Assembly (NCBI GenBank): GCA_945882415.1
Contig: CAMCWC010000005.1
Location: 1-64,000, forward strand
Source: Chthonomonas calidirosea
GTDB taxonomy: Bacteria; Armatimonadota; Fimbriimonadia; Fimbriimonadales; Fimbriimonadaceae
Reading direction: 5' to 3'
DNA length: 64,000 nucleotides
Shown: piece by piece, positions 23,614-31,756 of the stretch
Numbering within the stretch: the first letter of the stretch is position 1
Layout of the letters: each line of letters starts with the position of its first letter
The notes under the pieces: model-generated
Database searches by the model: none
Seen by the model: the letters and a program-made list of their open reading frames with translations, nothing else
Told to the model about the DNA's origin: nothing
Made by a program: the position numbers and the translations under genes

Positions 23614-26546
23614 TTTGTAACCGTAATCTTCACGCCTCGAACGCCCTGGTTGAGTAGCTTAACGTAAACGTTCGATACTCCCACCTGTCCTCCGGTGATT
23701 GTGAAGGTTCCGGTTGTACTACCCGCCGGGATCACGATGGTCGCCGGAATCAGCACAACTCCCGCTGTCTGCTGAGTCACTACAATCGCTAGATCCTGCG
23801 GCGTCACCGCACTCAGGGTAACTGTCACTGTCGCAGTCTGACCGATTGGCAACGTTGTCCTCGAACTCGTTACGGACGCAATTCCCAACGAGACGGTGCT
23901 CACCAAGTCCGTTTTAGAAAGACCAAGGTAGCTGGCGGTGATCGTCGCATTTCGGACCAGGTTGGCTGCGGAAACGGTGAAGTTCGCCGTCGTCGCTCCG
24001 GCCGGAACCGTAACGCTTGTCGGCAAGCTGAGCAGGGCCGAGCTCGAAGCCAAACTAACCACGGCGCCACCCGTTGGGGCTGCCGCTGTGAGCGAGACTT
24101 GTCCTACTCGAGAAGAGCCGACAACAAAGTCAGCAATCGATACGCTCGCCAGCGCAGCGGGAGGCGTGATGATCACCGTGTCCGACTTTTCGGCAAACGT
24201 CGGCGTTGCTTCTACTTTCACCGTCGTGGCCACAGCAACGGTCTTTCCGGTAACCGGGAAGGTCGCCGTACTAGCACCCGCTGGGATCAAGATGGAGGCA
24301 GGGCAGTCGAGCGCGGTCGGATTGCTGTTTAGCAGTGTGACCAAAATTCCGCCGGTTGGTGCCACTGACTGAAGCTTAACCGTTGCCGATCCCGTCTGAC
24401 CGACCGAGAGCGAATCCTGATTGATCGTGAACGTTCCCACGCGCGCCGAACGAACGTCGAGCTGGGTGCTGCCCGAAATAATGTTAACCCCCGAGCTGGA
24501 TACCGTCACCGTCACGTCGGAGGGGACCGATGAACTTGTCGCCGTGAAGCTTGCCGTCGTGCTACCTGCCGGAATCGTGACGCTGGCTGGCACCGTGAGC
24601 GCGGCATTGTTGCTGGTCAAGTTAACAACCGTGTTCTTGTTCCGCACGTTCCCAAGCGTGACGGTGCCTTGCACCGACTTCCCTCCGGTGATTCCGACCA
24701 CGGGGAACGTAACGGTGGCCGGGCTAGACGGGACCAGCGAGTACACGTAAGCCTTACCGGCATCTCGCGAGAACCCCACCTCGGCGAATGGCGAACCAAC
24801 TAAAACGGTGTTTCCAGATATCGCAGCCGCGTACCCGAAGTCGCCAAATAAAGGGCTTGGCGCCTTTGCACTCGCGCTAAGGATCGCGTCCTCGCTCCAA
24901 TCCGTGCCAGCGCGGCTGAACACATACGCCTGCCCTGAATCGGGAAATCCACTAGAGTCATGATCATACGCTCCGATGATCACGGTGTCGCCGGAAATGC
25001 CGACCGACTGCCCAAACTCGGCACTGGGCTGTTTGTCACTCGCAACGAGAACAGACTGATAGGTCCAAACGGAACCAAGCCTAACGAACACATGTGCTCT
25101 TCCGCAGTTCCAAACCGAAGTTATATAATTATAAAGACCTTCCCGCGGCGCGCCGACAACGATCGTGTCTCCAGAGATCGCTACGCTGAAGCCAAACTTG
25201 CCATAATCTTGGAAATCGTCCGAACCCAAAATTGCCTGCTCGGCCCAAGTGCTGCCGGTACGAGTAAATGCATAGGCGCGGCCCTCATCCTTTCCGTAGG
25301 CAGTTCTATGTGCTTGCATTGCGCCGACGGCGATCGTCTCTCCGTCAATCGCAACGGAAGTACCAAACAAAGCAGACACATATTTTGTGCTCGCGGTTAG
25401 GACCGCTTGTCGCGACCATGTTCCACCAGATCGAGTAAAGACGTGAGCTTTGCCAGCCGCTTTAACCCCGCCTGCGTCGGCGAAATTTTCTCCGATCACA
25501 ACCGTGTCTCCAGAGGCTGCTACCGAACAGCCGAAACGTCCCTTCTCTAGGGGAACGTCTGAAGTCAGGATCGCCCGCTGTGTCCAAGTTGCTCCGGAGC
25601 CCTGAAAGACATAGGCCTGCCCTGCACTGGAGACGCCTCCTGGCGAAGCATAATTAGATCCCACTACGATCGTGTCGCCGGAGATACCCACCGATGATCC
25701 AAATCGACCGTTGCTTGCTTTATCGCTTGCGCTCAGGATCGCGCGCTGCGTCCAGGTAAAGCCAGTGCGGGTGAATACGTAGGCTTGTCCGGCGTTGGTA
25801 ACACCTGCCGGGTCCGCGAAAATCGCCCCGACTACGGCAGTGTTCTCAGATATCGCCACTGCAGTTCCGAAGTTACTATCACGTGACTCATCGCTTGCGC
25901 TAAGACCGGCTTCTTCTTCCCAAATCGGGTCGATCGTAACGGGGTAGACCGCGTTCTCATCGTCCACGCCAAGCACGATTTCCGTGCCTCGCAATTCCAT
26001 GCTCGCCGCTAGCCGCTTGCCGCTGGCGTCCCAGACTTTCAGACCGGAGTAGGAAAGGGTCTTTTCGCTGGTCTTGAATTGAATGCTCTCTGGTCCAGTC
26101 TGCTGAGCGACTGCTCCGGAGGTTGCAAGCTTAATCCAGAGGTTCCCGTTGCCCAGCTTCTTATCGACTTTGAACCAGTGGTGAAGCCCTTGAGCTTCGT
26201 TGATGTACCACTCCGAGATTCCCGGACGATCGAAGGAAAGTTTGCTTTGACCTGATTCATCCTGACCAACCCGTGCCAGGGGTTCTTGGGCAAGCATCGA
26301 TTGGGGCCCGTTTCCAAACGCGACGGTGCGGATCGAAAGATCGTCAACGCTTAACCGCCCACTTGAGGTTGCCGAGAATTGGAACCGCCCTGGCTGTTCG
26401 CCAACAAAATTTCCCGACTCCGACCGTATCGTTCGCTGCGCCCGGCTAACTGCCACTAGCAAATCTGGGTGGCTAGCAAGAGCATCACAAGCCGATGTTG
26501 GCGGAAAACTGGCAGACACTGCCAAGGACGCAATCAAATGAACCAT
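23610..26546 (-). CDS. Secreted FG-GAP seven-bladed propeller protein with four Ig-like/Calx-beta-like repeats
   Basis: 978 residues from ATG 26546, chosen because it begins a signal peptide (MVHLIASLAVSASFPPTSA); eight upstream codons are also open. After a ~190-residue N-terminal domain ending YPVTIDPIW come seven repeats of 55-65 residues. Each has a version of FGxSVAISGDTIVVGA and GxAYVFxRxGxxW, as expected for a seven-bladed integrin-like beta-propeller. The last ~330 residues are four Ig-like repeats, each with a PASVTIPAGSTTASF-type strand. There is no sorting signal or transmembrane segment at the C-terminus. The function is probably extracellular adhesion or polymer binding. Its neighbours give little context. 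Confidence 0.85.
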   Translation of the reverse strand: MVHLIASLAVSASFPPTSACDALASHPDLLVAVSRAQRTIRSESGNFVGEQPGRFQFSATSSGRLSVDDLSIRTVAFGNGPQSMLAQEPLARVGQDESGQSKLSFDRPGISEWYINEAQGLHHWFKVDKKLGNGNLWIKLATSGAVAQQTGPESIQFKTSEKTLSYSGLKVWDASGKRLAASMELRGTEIVLGVDDENAVYPVTIDPIWEEEAGLSASDESRDSNFGTAVAISENTAVVGAIFADPAGVTNAGQAYVFTRTGFTWTQRAILSASDKASNGRFGSSVGISGDTIVVGSNYASPGGVSSAGQAYVFQGSGATWTQRAILTSDVPLEKGRFGCSVAASGDTVVIGENFADAGGVKAAGKAHVFTRSGGTWSRQAVLTASTKYVSALFGTSVAIDGETIAVGAMQAHRTAYGKDEGRAYAFTRTGSTWAEQAILGSDDFQDYGKFGFSVAISGDTIVVGAPREGLYNYITSVWNCGRAHVFVRLGSVWTYQSVLVASDKQPSAEFGQSVGISGDTVIIGAYDHDSSGFPDSGQAYVFSRAGTDWSEDAILSASAKAPSPLFGDFGYAAAISGNTVLVGSPFAEVGFSRDAGKAYVYSLVPSSPATVTFPVVGITGGKSVQGTVTLGNVRNKNTVVNLTSNNAALTVPASVTIPAGSTTASFTATSSSVPSDVTVTVSSSGVNIISGSTQLDVRSARVGTFTINQDSLSVGQTGSATVKLQSVAPTGGILVTLLNSNPTALDCPASILIPAGASTATFPVTGKTVAVATTVKVEATPTFAEKSDTVIITPPAALASVSIADFVVGSSRVGQVSLTAAAPTGGAVVSLASSSALLSLPTSVTVPAGATTANFTVSAANLVRNATITASYLGLSKTDLVSTVSLGIASVTSSRTTLPIGQTATVTVTLSAVTPQDLAIVVTQQTAGVVLIPATIVIPAGSTTGTFTITGGQVGVSNVYVKLLNQGVRGVKITVTN

Positions 26547-26677
26547 TGTCCGGCTTTTACCCGGTTCCAACTTTCATTTAGCTGATATCAAGGAGTTTTT
26601 CTCAGATTTTTCGTGCCCGTGTAACGTTTTGTTTCGAATTGAGTTCGTTCCAGGTTAACGGCTAAGCTTTTTGTTTA

Positions 26678-26717
26678 GCCATACAGAGGAATGCAGAGCC
26701 ACACAAGGCCACTCAAA
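26678..26717. repeat. 10-bp tandem repeat, GCCAnnCAAR family, four units
   Basis: GCCATACAGA, GGAATGCAGA, GCCACACAAG, GCCACTCAAA. It lies between the FG-GAP gene start and the flavoprotein gene stop. It has the same length and register as the array at 9097-9136. Confidence 0.65.
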
Positions 26718-26727
26718 GTGCCTATGT

Positions 26728-28008
26728 TCACCTCGCCGCCGATTCGCCCGCGACGTATCCGGTAGCAAACGCCGCCTGGAGGTTATAGCCACCAACGGGC
26801 CCCGCTATATCCAGCACCTCGCCGCAAATGAACAGCCCGCCGACCTTTCGGCTTTCCAAAGTCTGAGGATCGACCTCGTCCAACGCAATGCCACCCGCAA
26901 CGCACTCGCCCTTTTCGAGGGGCACCGTTCGCACGACGCCTAGCTTCCAGCCTTTCAGAGCTTCGCCCAGCCGATTGCGTGATTTGCGGTCGAGTTGCGC
27001 GAACGTTCGGTCTGGCTCTACGCCGATGTCCGAAACCAGCGCCGCCGCCAGCCGCTCTGCCATGTGCTCTGCCACCACAGGCAAAACCCGCGATCGTGGG
27101 GAAACGCTCTGGAGCCGAGCCAGAACCTCCTCGTGCTTAAGGTCCGGCAATATGTCTGCCTCAAGCGAAACGTCGCCGCCCGGCAAAAACTCCGCGACCA
27201 CGCGGCTGATCCCCAGCGCGGTCGGGCCGCTCACCCCTTGGTGAGTAAAGAGTAAATCGCCTCGCCAGCGAGCAATTTCTTTGCCCCCCTGTCGAGCCCG
27301 AACGACGACATCCCGCAATGCCACACCGCTGAACTCCACCCGGCTCGGCTCGAGGTTGAGATAAATCGGAGCCAACGAAGCCCGAACCGGCACAATCGAG
27401 TGCCCCAAATCCCGCGCCCAGTCCCAGCCGTCGCCCGTCGTTCCACAGTTTGGGTAGCTGCTCCCGCCGGTCGCCAAGATCACCCGGTCAGCGGGCCAAA
27501 ACTGCTTCCTCTCGGCGTTGCGCATCCGATAGCCGCTATGCGCCTCCGGCGGCTCCCCGGTGTAGACCCCGGTCACGCGGCCGTCCACCGCCTCAATCCC
27601 AACCACCGGCGAATCAAGCCGCACCTCGACTCCGCTCTCTTCTAGATAGCCAACCAAGATCGCCAGCACATCTTTTGCCGTCTGATCCAGCGGAAAAACC
27701 CTCCCATCGGGCCTGGTGTACACGTTCAACCCTCGCTCCGTCATCATCGACACGATCTGCCGGTTGGTTAGCCGATAGCAAGCGGGGCGAATGAACTGGG
27801 TTTCGTTCTTCCGAAAAGCCCGCAACACCTCTTCGAGCGGTCCATCGTGCGCCACATTGCACTTTCCGCCACCAGAAATGAGGATCTTCGTCCCCAGCCG
27901 AGACGTTTTCTCGAGGATCGTCACCCGGGCGCCAAGTTGACCGGCCCGGTAAGCGGCCATGATTCCCGCCGCCCCTCCTCCGATCACAATGACGTCCGAC
28001 TTCGACAT
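26728..28008 (-). CDS. BaiN/HI0933-family FAD-dependent oxidoreductase
   Basis: A 426-residue flavoprotein. The N-terminal dinucleotide-binding motif is VIVIGGGAAGIMAAYRAG (residues 5-22), followed by the family signature KILISGGGKCNVAHDG near residue 40. ATGGSSYPNCGTTGDGWDWA lies near 178 and VAGGIALDEV near 367. The C-terminal FICGEVLDIAGPVGGYNLQAAFATG completes the FAD site. Family members (YhiN, HI0933) reduce unknown substrates; BaiN acts on bile acid intermediates, and that name should not be read as function here. The gene appears single. Confidence 0.9.
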   Translation of the reverse strand: MSKSDVIVIGGGAAGIMAAYRAGQLGARVTILEKTSRLGTKILISGGGKCNVAHDGPLEEVLRAFRKNETQFIRPACYRLTNRQIVSMMTERGLNVYTRPDGRVFPLDQTAKDVLAILVGYLEESGVEVRLDSPVVGIEAVDGRVTGVYTGEPPEAHSGYRMRNAERKQFWPADRVILATGGSSYPNCGTTGDGWDWARDLGHSIVPVRASLAPIYLNLEPSRVEFSGVALRDVVVRARQGGKEIARWRGDLLFTHQGVSGPTALGISRVVAEFLPGGDVSLEADILPDLKHEEVLARLQSVSPRSRVLPVVAEHMAERLAAALVSDIGVEPDRTFAQLDRKSRNRLGEALKGWKLGVVRTVPLEKGECVAGGIALDEVDPQTLESRKVGGLFICGEVLDIAGPVGGYNLQAAFATGYVAGESAAR

Positions 28009-28059
28009 TCCTTCAGGGTACCGGCAACTTTCTGTGTTATCATGCTTCGCCGTAACCCA

Positions 28060-28368
28060 ATGAACCTTAAGCCCATCTCGATCGAAGACCTCTTAGAATC
28101 GCCTTTTCCTGCCTCGTTCTACGTAGTCCAAGATCCCACCTCCGGCAAATTCGGTTGCTACATCCACGAAGGCATTCACGGCCTCGCGTGCTTCGAATCT
28201 CAGGTCAACGCAAATCTCTTTGCTACGGACTTCAACGTAGCAGACATGACCATCCGCCACGTCACGTTCGACGAAGCCCGCGACATCGCCAAAGACCGCC
28301 CCGCCCCGGTCGTTTGCCTCATGATGCTGGACAATCCCGCCGATCCGACGCTGCACTTTGTTCGGTAA
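28060..28368 (+). CDS. Small protein of unknown function
   Basis: About 102 residues from ATG 28060; ATG 28042 in the same frame is an alternative. The protein is soluble with a compact alpha/beta pattern: FYVVQDPTSGKFGCYIHE, LACFESQVNANLFA, VTFDEARDIAK and PVVCLMMLDNP. This could be a DUF3110- or SseB-like fold, but I cannot assign a family. It lies 55 bp upstream of ispG on the same strand and may be co-transcribed with it. Confidence 0.6.
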   Translation: MNLKPISIEDLLESPFPASFYVVQDPTSGKFGCYIHEGIHGLACFESQVNANLFATDFNVADMTIRHVTFDEARDIAKDRPAPVVCLMMLDNPADPTLHFVR

Positions 28369-28423
28369 GGCCCCATTTCCGTCACAATCGAAGAGCGGCA
28401 CCGCCGTAGTAAGGAAGTAGCTC

Positions 28424-29725
28424 ATGGCGCTAGAAAGTTTTTATCCTCGACGCAAAACCTCGGTCTGCCGAATGGGCCCCGTCGCAATGGGAGGAAATAA
28501 TCCCATCCTCGTGCAAAGCATGATCACCGAGGAAACGCGCAACGTCGATGCCTGCGTCGAGCAGATCATCGCCCTGCGCCAAGCTGGCTGCGAACTCGTC
28601 CGCGTCACCACCCCGAGCCTCAACGATGCCCGGCTGATGGAAGAAATCCGGGCCAAAGTATCCGAGCGTTACGGCTACGTGCCCCTCACCGCCGACGTGC
28701 ACCACCAAGGCACCGACATCGCGGTCGAAGCCGCCAAGCACGTGGATGAAGTCCGCATTAACCCCGGCCTCTTCGTCTTCAAGCGCCACGGAACCCGCGC
28801 CGGAGAAGTCGAAGCTGACGAAGCCATCGACCTCCGAGGCCGCCAAGAAGACGCCAGTGTCGACCAACTCCGCGCTGAACTCGCGTACGATCCGAGCGAA
28901 TGGCAAGAAGAACTTGATGCGATCGAAGAAAGCTTCGTCCCGGTAATCGAAGCCTGCAAGAAGTACGACCGAGCGATGCGCGTCGGCGTAAACCACGGCT
29001 CCCTCAGCGAGCGCATTCTCGTCACCTATGGCGACAGCCCCGATGGCATGGTCGAAAGCGCGCTGGAATACCTCCAGCTCTGCGAAAAGCACGGCTACAC
29101 GAACTTGAACATTTCGCTCAAGGCCAGCCGCGTTCCGATCATGATCGCCGCCAACCGCCGCATGGTTGCCCGAATGGACGAAGTCGGCATGGCCTATCCG
29201 CTCCACCTCGGCGTCACGGAGGCGGGCGATGGAACCTACGCCCGGATCAAATCCACTGCCGGCATCGCGACGCTTCTCATGGAAGGTATCGGCGATACCA
29301 TCCGTGTCTCGCTCTCCGAAGACCCGATTGCCGAAATTCCGGTCTGCTACGACATCCTTCAGGCCTGCGGATTGCGCAAGACCAAAGTCGAATACATCGC
29401 TTGCCCGAGCTGTGGCCGTACCAAGTTCAACCTCCCAACAGTCCTGCACCAGGTCCGCGAAGCGACAAGACACCTTGTTGGTTTGGATATTGCCGTGATG
29501 GGCTGCATCGTCAACGGACCCGGCGAAATGGCCGACGCCGATTACGGCTATGTCGGTGCCGCCGGCGGAAAGATCACGTTGTATCGAAAGCGTGAAGTCG
29601 TGAAGAACGGTATCCCGCAGGAAAACGGCGTCTCTGAGCTCATTGCGCTGTTGAAAGCGGATGGTTTATGGGTTGAACCAGATGTGCAGCGCAGCGAAGT
29701 GAAACCGCTTCTTGTTCTGAACTAA
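28424..29725 (+). CDS. ispG: 4-hydroxy-3-methylbut-2-enyl diphosphate synthase (IspG)
   Basis: A 433-residue [4Fe-4S] enzyme of the non-mevalonate isoprenoid pathway; it reductively converts MEcPP to HMBPP. The N-terminal TIM barrel starts [21 protein letters not shown] and contains [24 protein letters not shown] and [11 protein letters not shown]. The C-terminal cluster domain has [12 protein letters not shown] near residue 327 and [20 protein letters not shown] near 359, with the three cluster cysteines in place. It is the compact bacterial form without the large plant-type insertion. AAGGAAG precedes the ATG at good spacing. Confidence 0.95.
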   Translation: MALESFYPRRKTSVCRMGPVAMGGNNPILVQSMITEETRNVDACVEQIIALRQAGCELVRVTTPSLNDARLMEEIRAKVSERYGYVPLTADVHHQGTDIAVEAAKHVDEVRINPGLFVFKRHGTRAGEVEADEAIDLRGRQEDASVDQLRAELAYDPSEWQEELDAIEESFVPVIEACKKYDRAMRVGVNHGSLSERILVTYGDSPDGMVESALEYLQLCEKHGYTNLNISLKASRVPIMIAANRRMVARMDEVGMAYPLHLGVTEAGDGTYARIKSTAGIATLLMEGIGDTIRVSLSEDPIAEIPVCYDILQACGLRKTKVEYIACPSCGRTKFNLPTVLHQVREATRHLVGLDIAVMGCIVNGPGEMADADYGYVGAAGGKITLYRKREVVKNGIPQENGVSELIALLKADGLWVEPDVQRSEVKPLLVLN

Positions 29726-29743
29726 TCCGCTCATACTGTTCGC

Positions 29744-30397
29744 GTGGGGCAGACAGCGTTATCTCGGGCGCGAACCAGCGGCGTGCGGGCGGTTTCCGTT
29801 GTGGATTTGTTGGCGGTTGGCTTAGCGCGCCGCGAAGACGAAGTCGAAAGGTCCGAGGCGAACTGCCGACCGCTGCTCGTGAAAATGGGCAGTATCTATA
29901 ACCTGAAGGACCTCACCGCCCAAGAGCTTGCTGCTCCGACCGGGCTAGAGCCGTTCGAAGTCTTGCGCGTTCAAGCCCTCATCGAGCTCGGACGCCGAAT
30001 GGTGGAAGCCGGGAAGGGTGAAGTCCGCGAGTTCTCCGATCCGGATGCCGTTGCCGAGTTCCTCTCCGACATCAGGGACCAAAAGCGGGAGTTTTTCGTG
30101 GCCCTGTTGCTGGATGCGAAGAACCAGCTCATCCGCCGAGCGGACGTCCATATCGGCACGGCTAACTCATCGCTTGTCGGTGCCCGTGAAGTGTTCCGCG
30201 AAGCGGTTAAGGACGGAGCCGTTGGCATAATTGTCGCCCACAACCACCCCAGCGGCGACCCAACGCCAAGTCCAGAAGACGTCGCGGTGACCCGGCAACT
30301 TCGGGACGCTGGCAAGCTCCTCGATATCCCTCTGCTCGACCACGTGATCATCGGCGAATCTCGCCACGTGAGTCTTCGCCGCATGGGACTCTTGTAG
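29744..30397 (+). CDS. radC: RadC/JAMM-domain DNA repair-associated protein
   Basis: 217 residues starting at GTG 29744. The N-terminal helix-hairpin-helix part (LAVGLARREDEVE, LKDLTAQELAA) is followed by the MPN+/JAMM domain. The zinc-site motif is AHNHPSGDPTPSPEDVAVT near residue 166, with the upstream Glu in SLVGAREVFREAV. RadC-family proteins are JAB-type hydrolase-fold proteins whose role in repair is disputed. The start lacks a Shine-Dalgarno; CATACT lies six bases upstream and may be a -10 of a leaderless message. The gene is 18 bp after ispG. Confidence 0.9.
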   Translation: MGQTALSRARTSGVRAVSVVDLLAVGLARREDEVERSEANCRPLLVKMGSIYNLKDLTAQELAAPTGLEPFEVLRVQALIELGRRMVEAGKGEVREFSDPDAVAEFLSDIRDQKREFFVALLLDAKNQLIRRADVHIGTANSSLVGAREVFREAVKDGAVGIIVAHNHPSGDPTPSPEDVAVTRQLRDAGKLLDIPLLDHVIIGESRHVSLRRMGLL

Positions 30398-30400
30398 AAT
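30395..30400 (+). promoter_or_regulatory. Putative -10 hexamer (TAGAAT) for the translin-family gene
   Basis: TAGAAT overlaps the radC stop and ends seven bases before ATG 30408, with no Shine-Dalgarno between. This suggests an internal leaderless promoter. Confidence 0.35.
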
Positions 30401-30407
30401 CCCGGCA

Positions 30408-31037
30408 ATGAACACGTGGGATCAAACCGTTCTCGAACTCAAAGAGCGAGCGCAGGGAATGCACGAAGCGCGCGAAGCTGCGCTGGGCCATTGCCGAAAG
30501 CTCGGACAACTCGCGGCGCGGAGCATTCGCCACGTCCACCGACACCAGTTCGACGAAGCGGAAAACCTGCTGGAACAAGCCAAGCAAGCCGCCGAAGCCG
30601 CCCGGGCGAGCCTGCGACCCTTCCCCGAGCTCAACCCCGCCTACTTGCACGACTCGGAGAAGGAGATGGTCGAAGCCGCTGCCGTCTTGGCAATCGTTCG
30701 AGGCTTGCCGTACCCTACACCCCAAGAGCTTGGCGCTCAAGTCATGAGCTACCTCAATGGCATGGGAGAGGCCGCCAGCGAGGTCCGGCGTTTCGCGCTA
30801 GATAGCATCCGGCATGGCAAAGTCGAAGAAGCGGAAGCGATTCTGGGGCAGATGGAGATGATTTACGAAGACCTCATCACCTTCGACTTCAGCGACGCCA
30901 TGACCGGGGGACTTCGCCGAACCTGCGATGCGCTCCGCGCCGTCGTCGAACGCACAAGAAGCGACTTAACCCTCACAACGACGCAACAAGCCCTCACCGA
31001 AGAACTGCGTCGCTACCGCTTGGGGGAGAACGCTTAA
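30408..31037 (+). CDS. Translin-family protein
   Basis: A 209-residue all-helical protein. The pattern SIRHVHRHQFDEAENLLEQA near residue 37, the proline-rich LRPFPELNPAY, EAAAVLAIVRGLPYPTPQELG near 85, YLNGMGEAASEVRRFALDSI near 106 and EEAEAILGQMEMIYEDL near 138 follow the translin fold. Eukaryotic translins bind single-stranded DNA or RNA and, with TRAX, form an RNase; archaeal and bacterial homologues are poorly studied. No TRAX partner is present. It lies between radC and a YqiJ-flotillin pair. Confidence 0.75.
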   Translation: MNTWDQTVLELKERAQGMHEAREAALGHCRKLGQLAARSIRHVHRHQFDEAENLLEQAKQAAEAARASLRPFPELNPAYLHDSEKEMVEAAAVLAIVRGLPYPTPQELGAQVMSYLNGMGEAASEVRRFALDSIRHGKVEEAEAILGQMEMIYEDLITFDFSDAMTGGLRRTCDALRAVVERTRSDLTLTTTQQALTEELRRYRLGENA

Positions 31038-31082
31038 TGCAACCCAATTCAACCCGTCAACGTTTCTCCTAAGGACCATCGG

Positions 31083-31751
31083 ATGCTTCAGTTCTTTCTC
31101 CATCGGGATAACATTCCCTTCGCGATCGCCATCGGGATACTGGCCGGAATTCTTGCGCTCGAGGTCATCGGCGCAGTCCTCGGGTTTAGTCTCAGTGGCG
31201 ACAACGAAGCTGATGCGAGCATCGATTTAGACGGCGCGGATTCGCCGACCCTGGTTGCCCAGGGTCTGTACTGGCTCAGCATCGGAAGAATTCCGCTCAT
31301 CGCTTGGTTAGCCGTATTCTCGGCAAGCTTCGGCATCTCGGGATACGTGTTCCAAGCGGCAACTGCCATGGCGCTCACTCCGATGTTCGCGCTTGGCACC
31401 GCTACTCTTGGCGGCGTTGTCGGCGCGCGATTCGTGGGCGGATGGCTTGCTAAGACGGTTTTCAAGGACGAAACCACCGCCATTAGCGCTGAATCGCTCG
31501 TTGGCAATGTTGCACAAGTAACGCTTGGCATCGGCCGTCGCGGCGCGCCTACGCAGGGCAAGGTTCGCGATGTGCACGGCTTAACGCACTATGTGCTGAT
31601 TGAGCCAGAGAATGAATTTGATGAACTCGCAGTCGGGTCGGAAGTGATTCTGCTCCGGCGCGATGGTCCGAAATACTTCGCCGTAACGAACTCCTTGGAG
31701 ACCGTTATGGCTTTAGATGGCGGTGAGGTTCCGCTGAAAACCACAAACTAA
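31083..31751 (+). CDS. YqiJ-like membrane protein (NfeD-type partner of flotillin)
   Basis: A 222-residue membrane protein. Transmembrane segments are at about residues 13-36, 68-90 and 95-118. The C-terminal ~80 residues (ISAESLVGNVAQVTLG, GKVRDVHGLTHYVLIEPE, LAVGSEVILLRRDG) form an OB-fold like NfeD. Proteins of this type are encoded directly upstream of YqiK flotillins, as here (5 bp to the next gene). The pair is thought to organise membrane microdomains or respond to membrane stress. AAGGACC precedes the ATG. Confidence 0.8.
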   Translation: MLQFFLHRDNIPFAIAIGILAGILALEVIGAVLGFSLSGDNEADASIDLDGADSPTLVAQGLYWLSIGRIPLIAWLAVFSASFGISGYVFQAATAMALTPMFALGTATLGGVVGARFVGGWLAKTVFKDETTAISAESLVGNVAQVTLGIGRRGAPTQGKVRDVHGLTHYVLIEPENEFDELAVGSEVILLRRDGPKYFAVTNSLETVMALDGGEVPLKTTN

Positions 31752-31756
31752 AGCAA

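Noticed and set aside
28430-29473. 347-codon frame antisense to ispG
   Set aside because: High-GC shadow of a certain gene; the acidic repetitive sequence matches no family.
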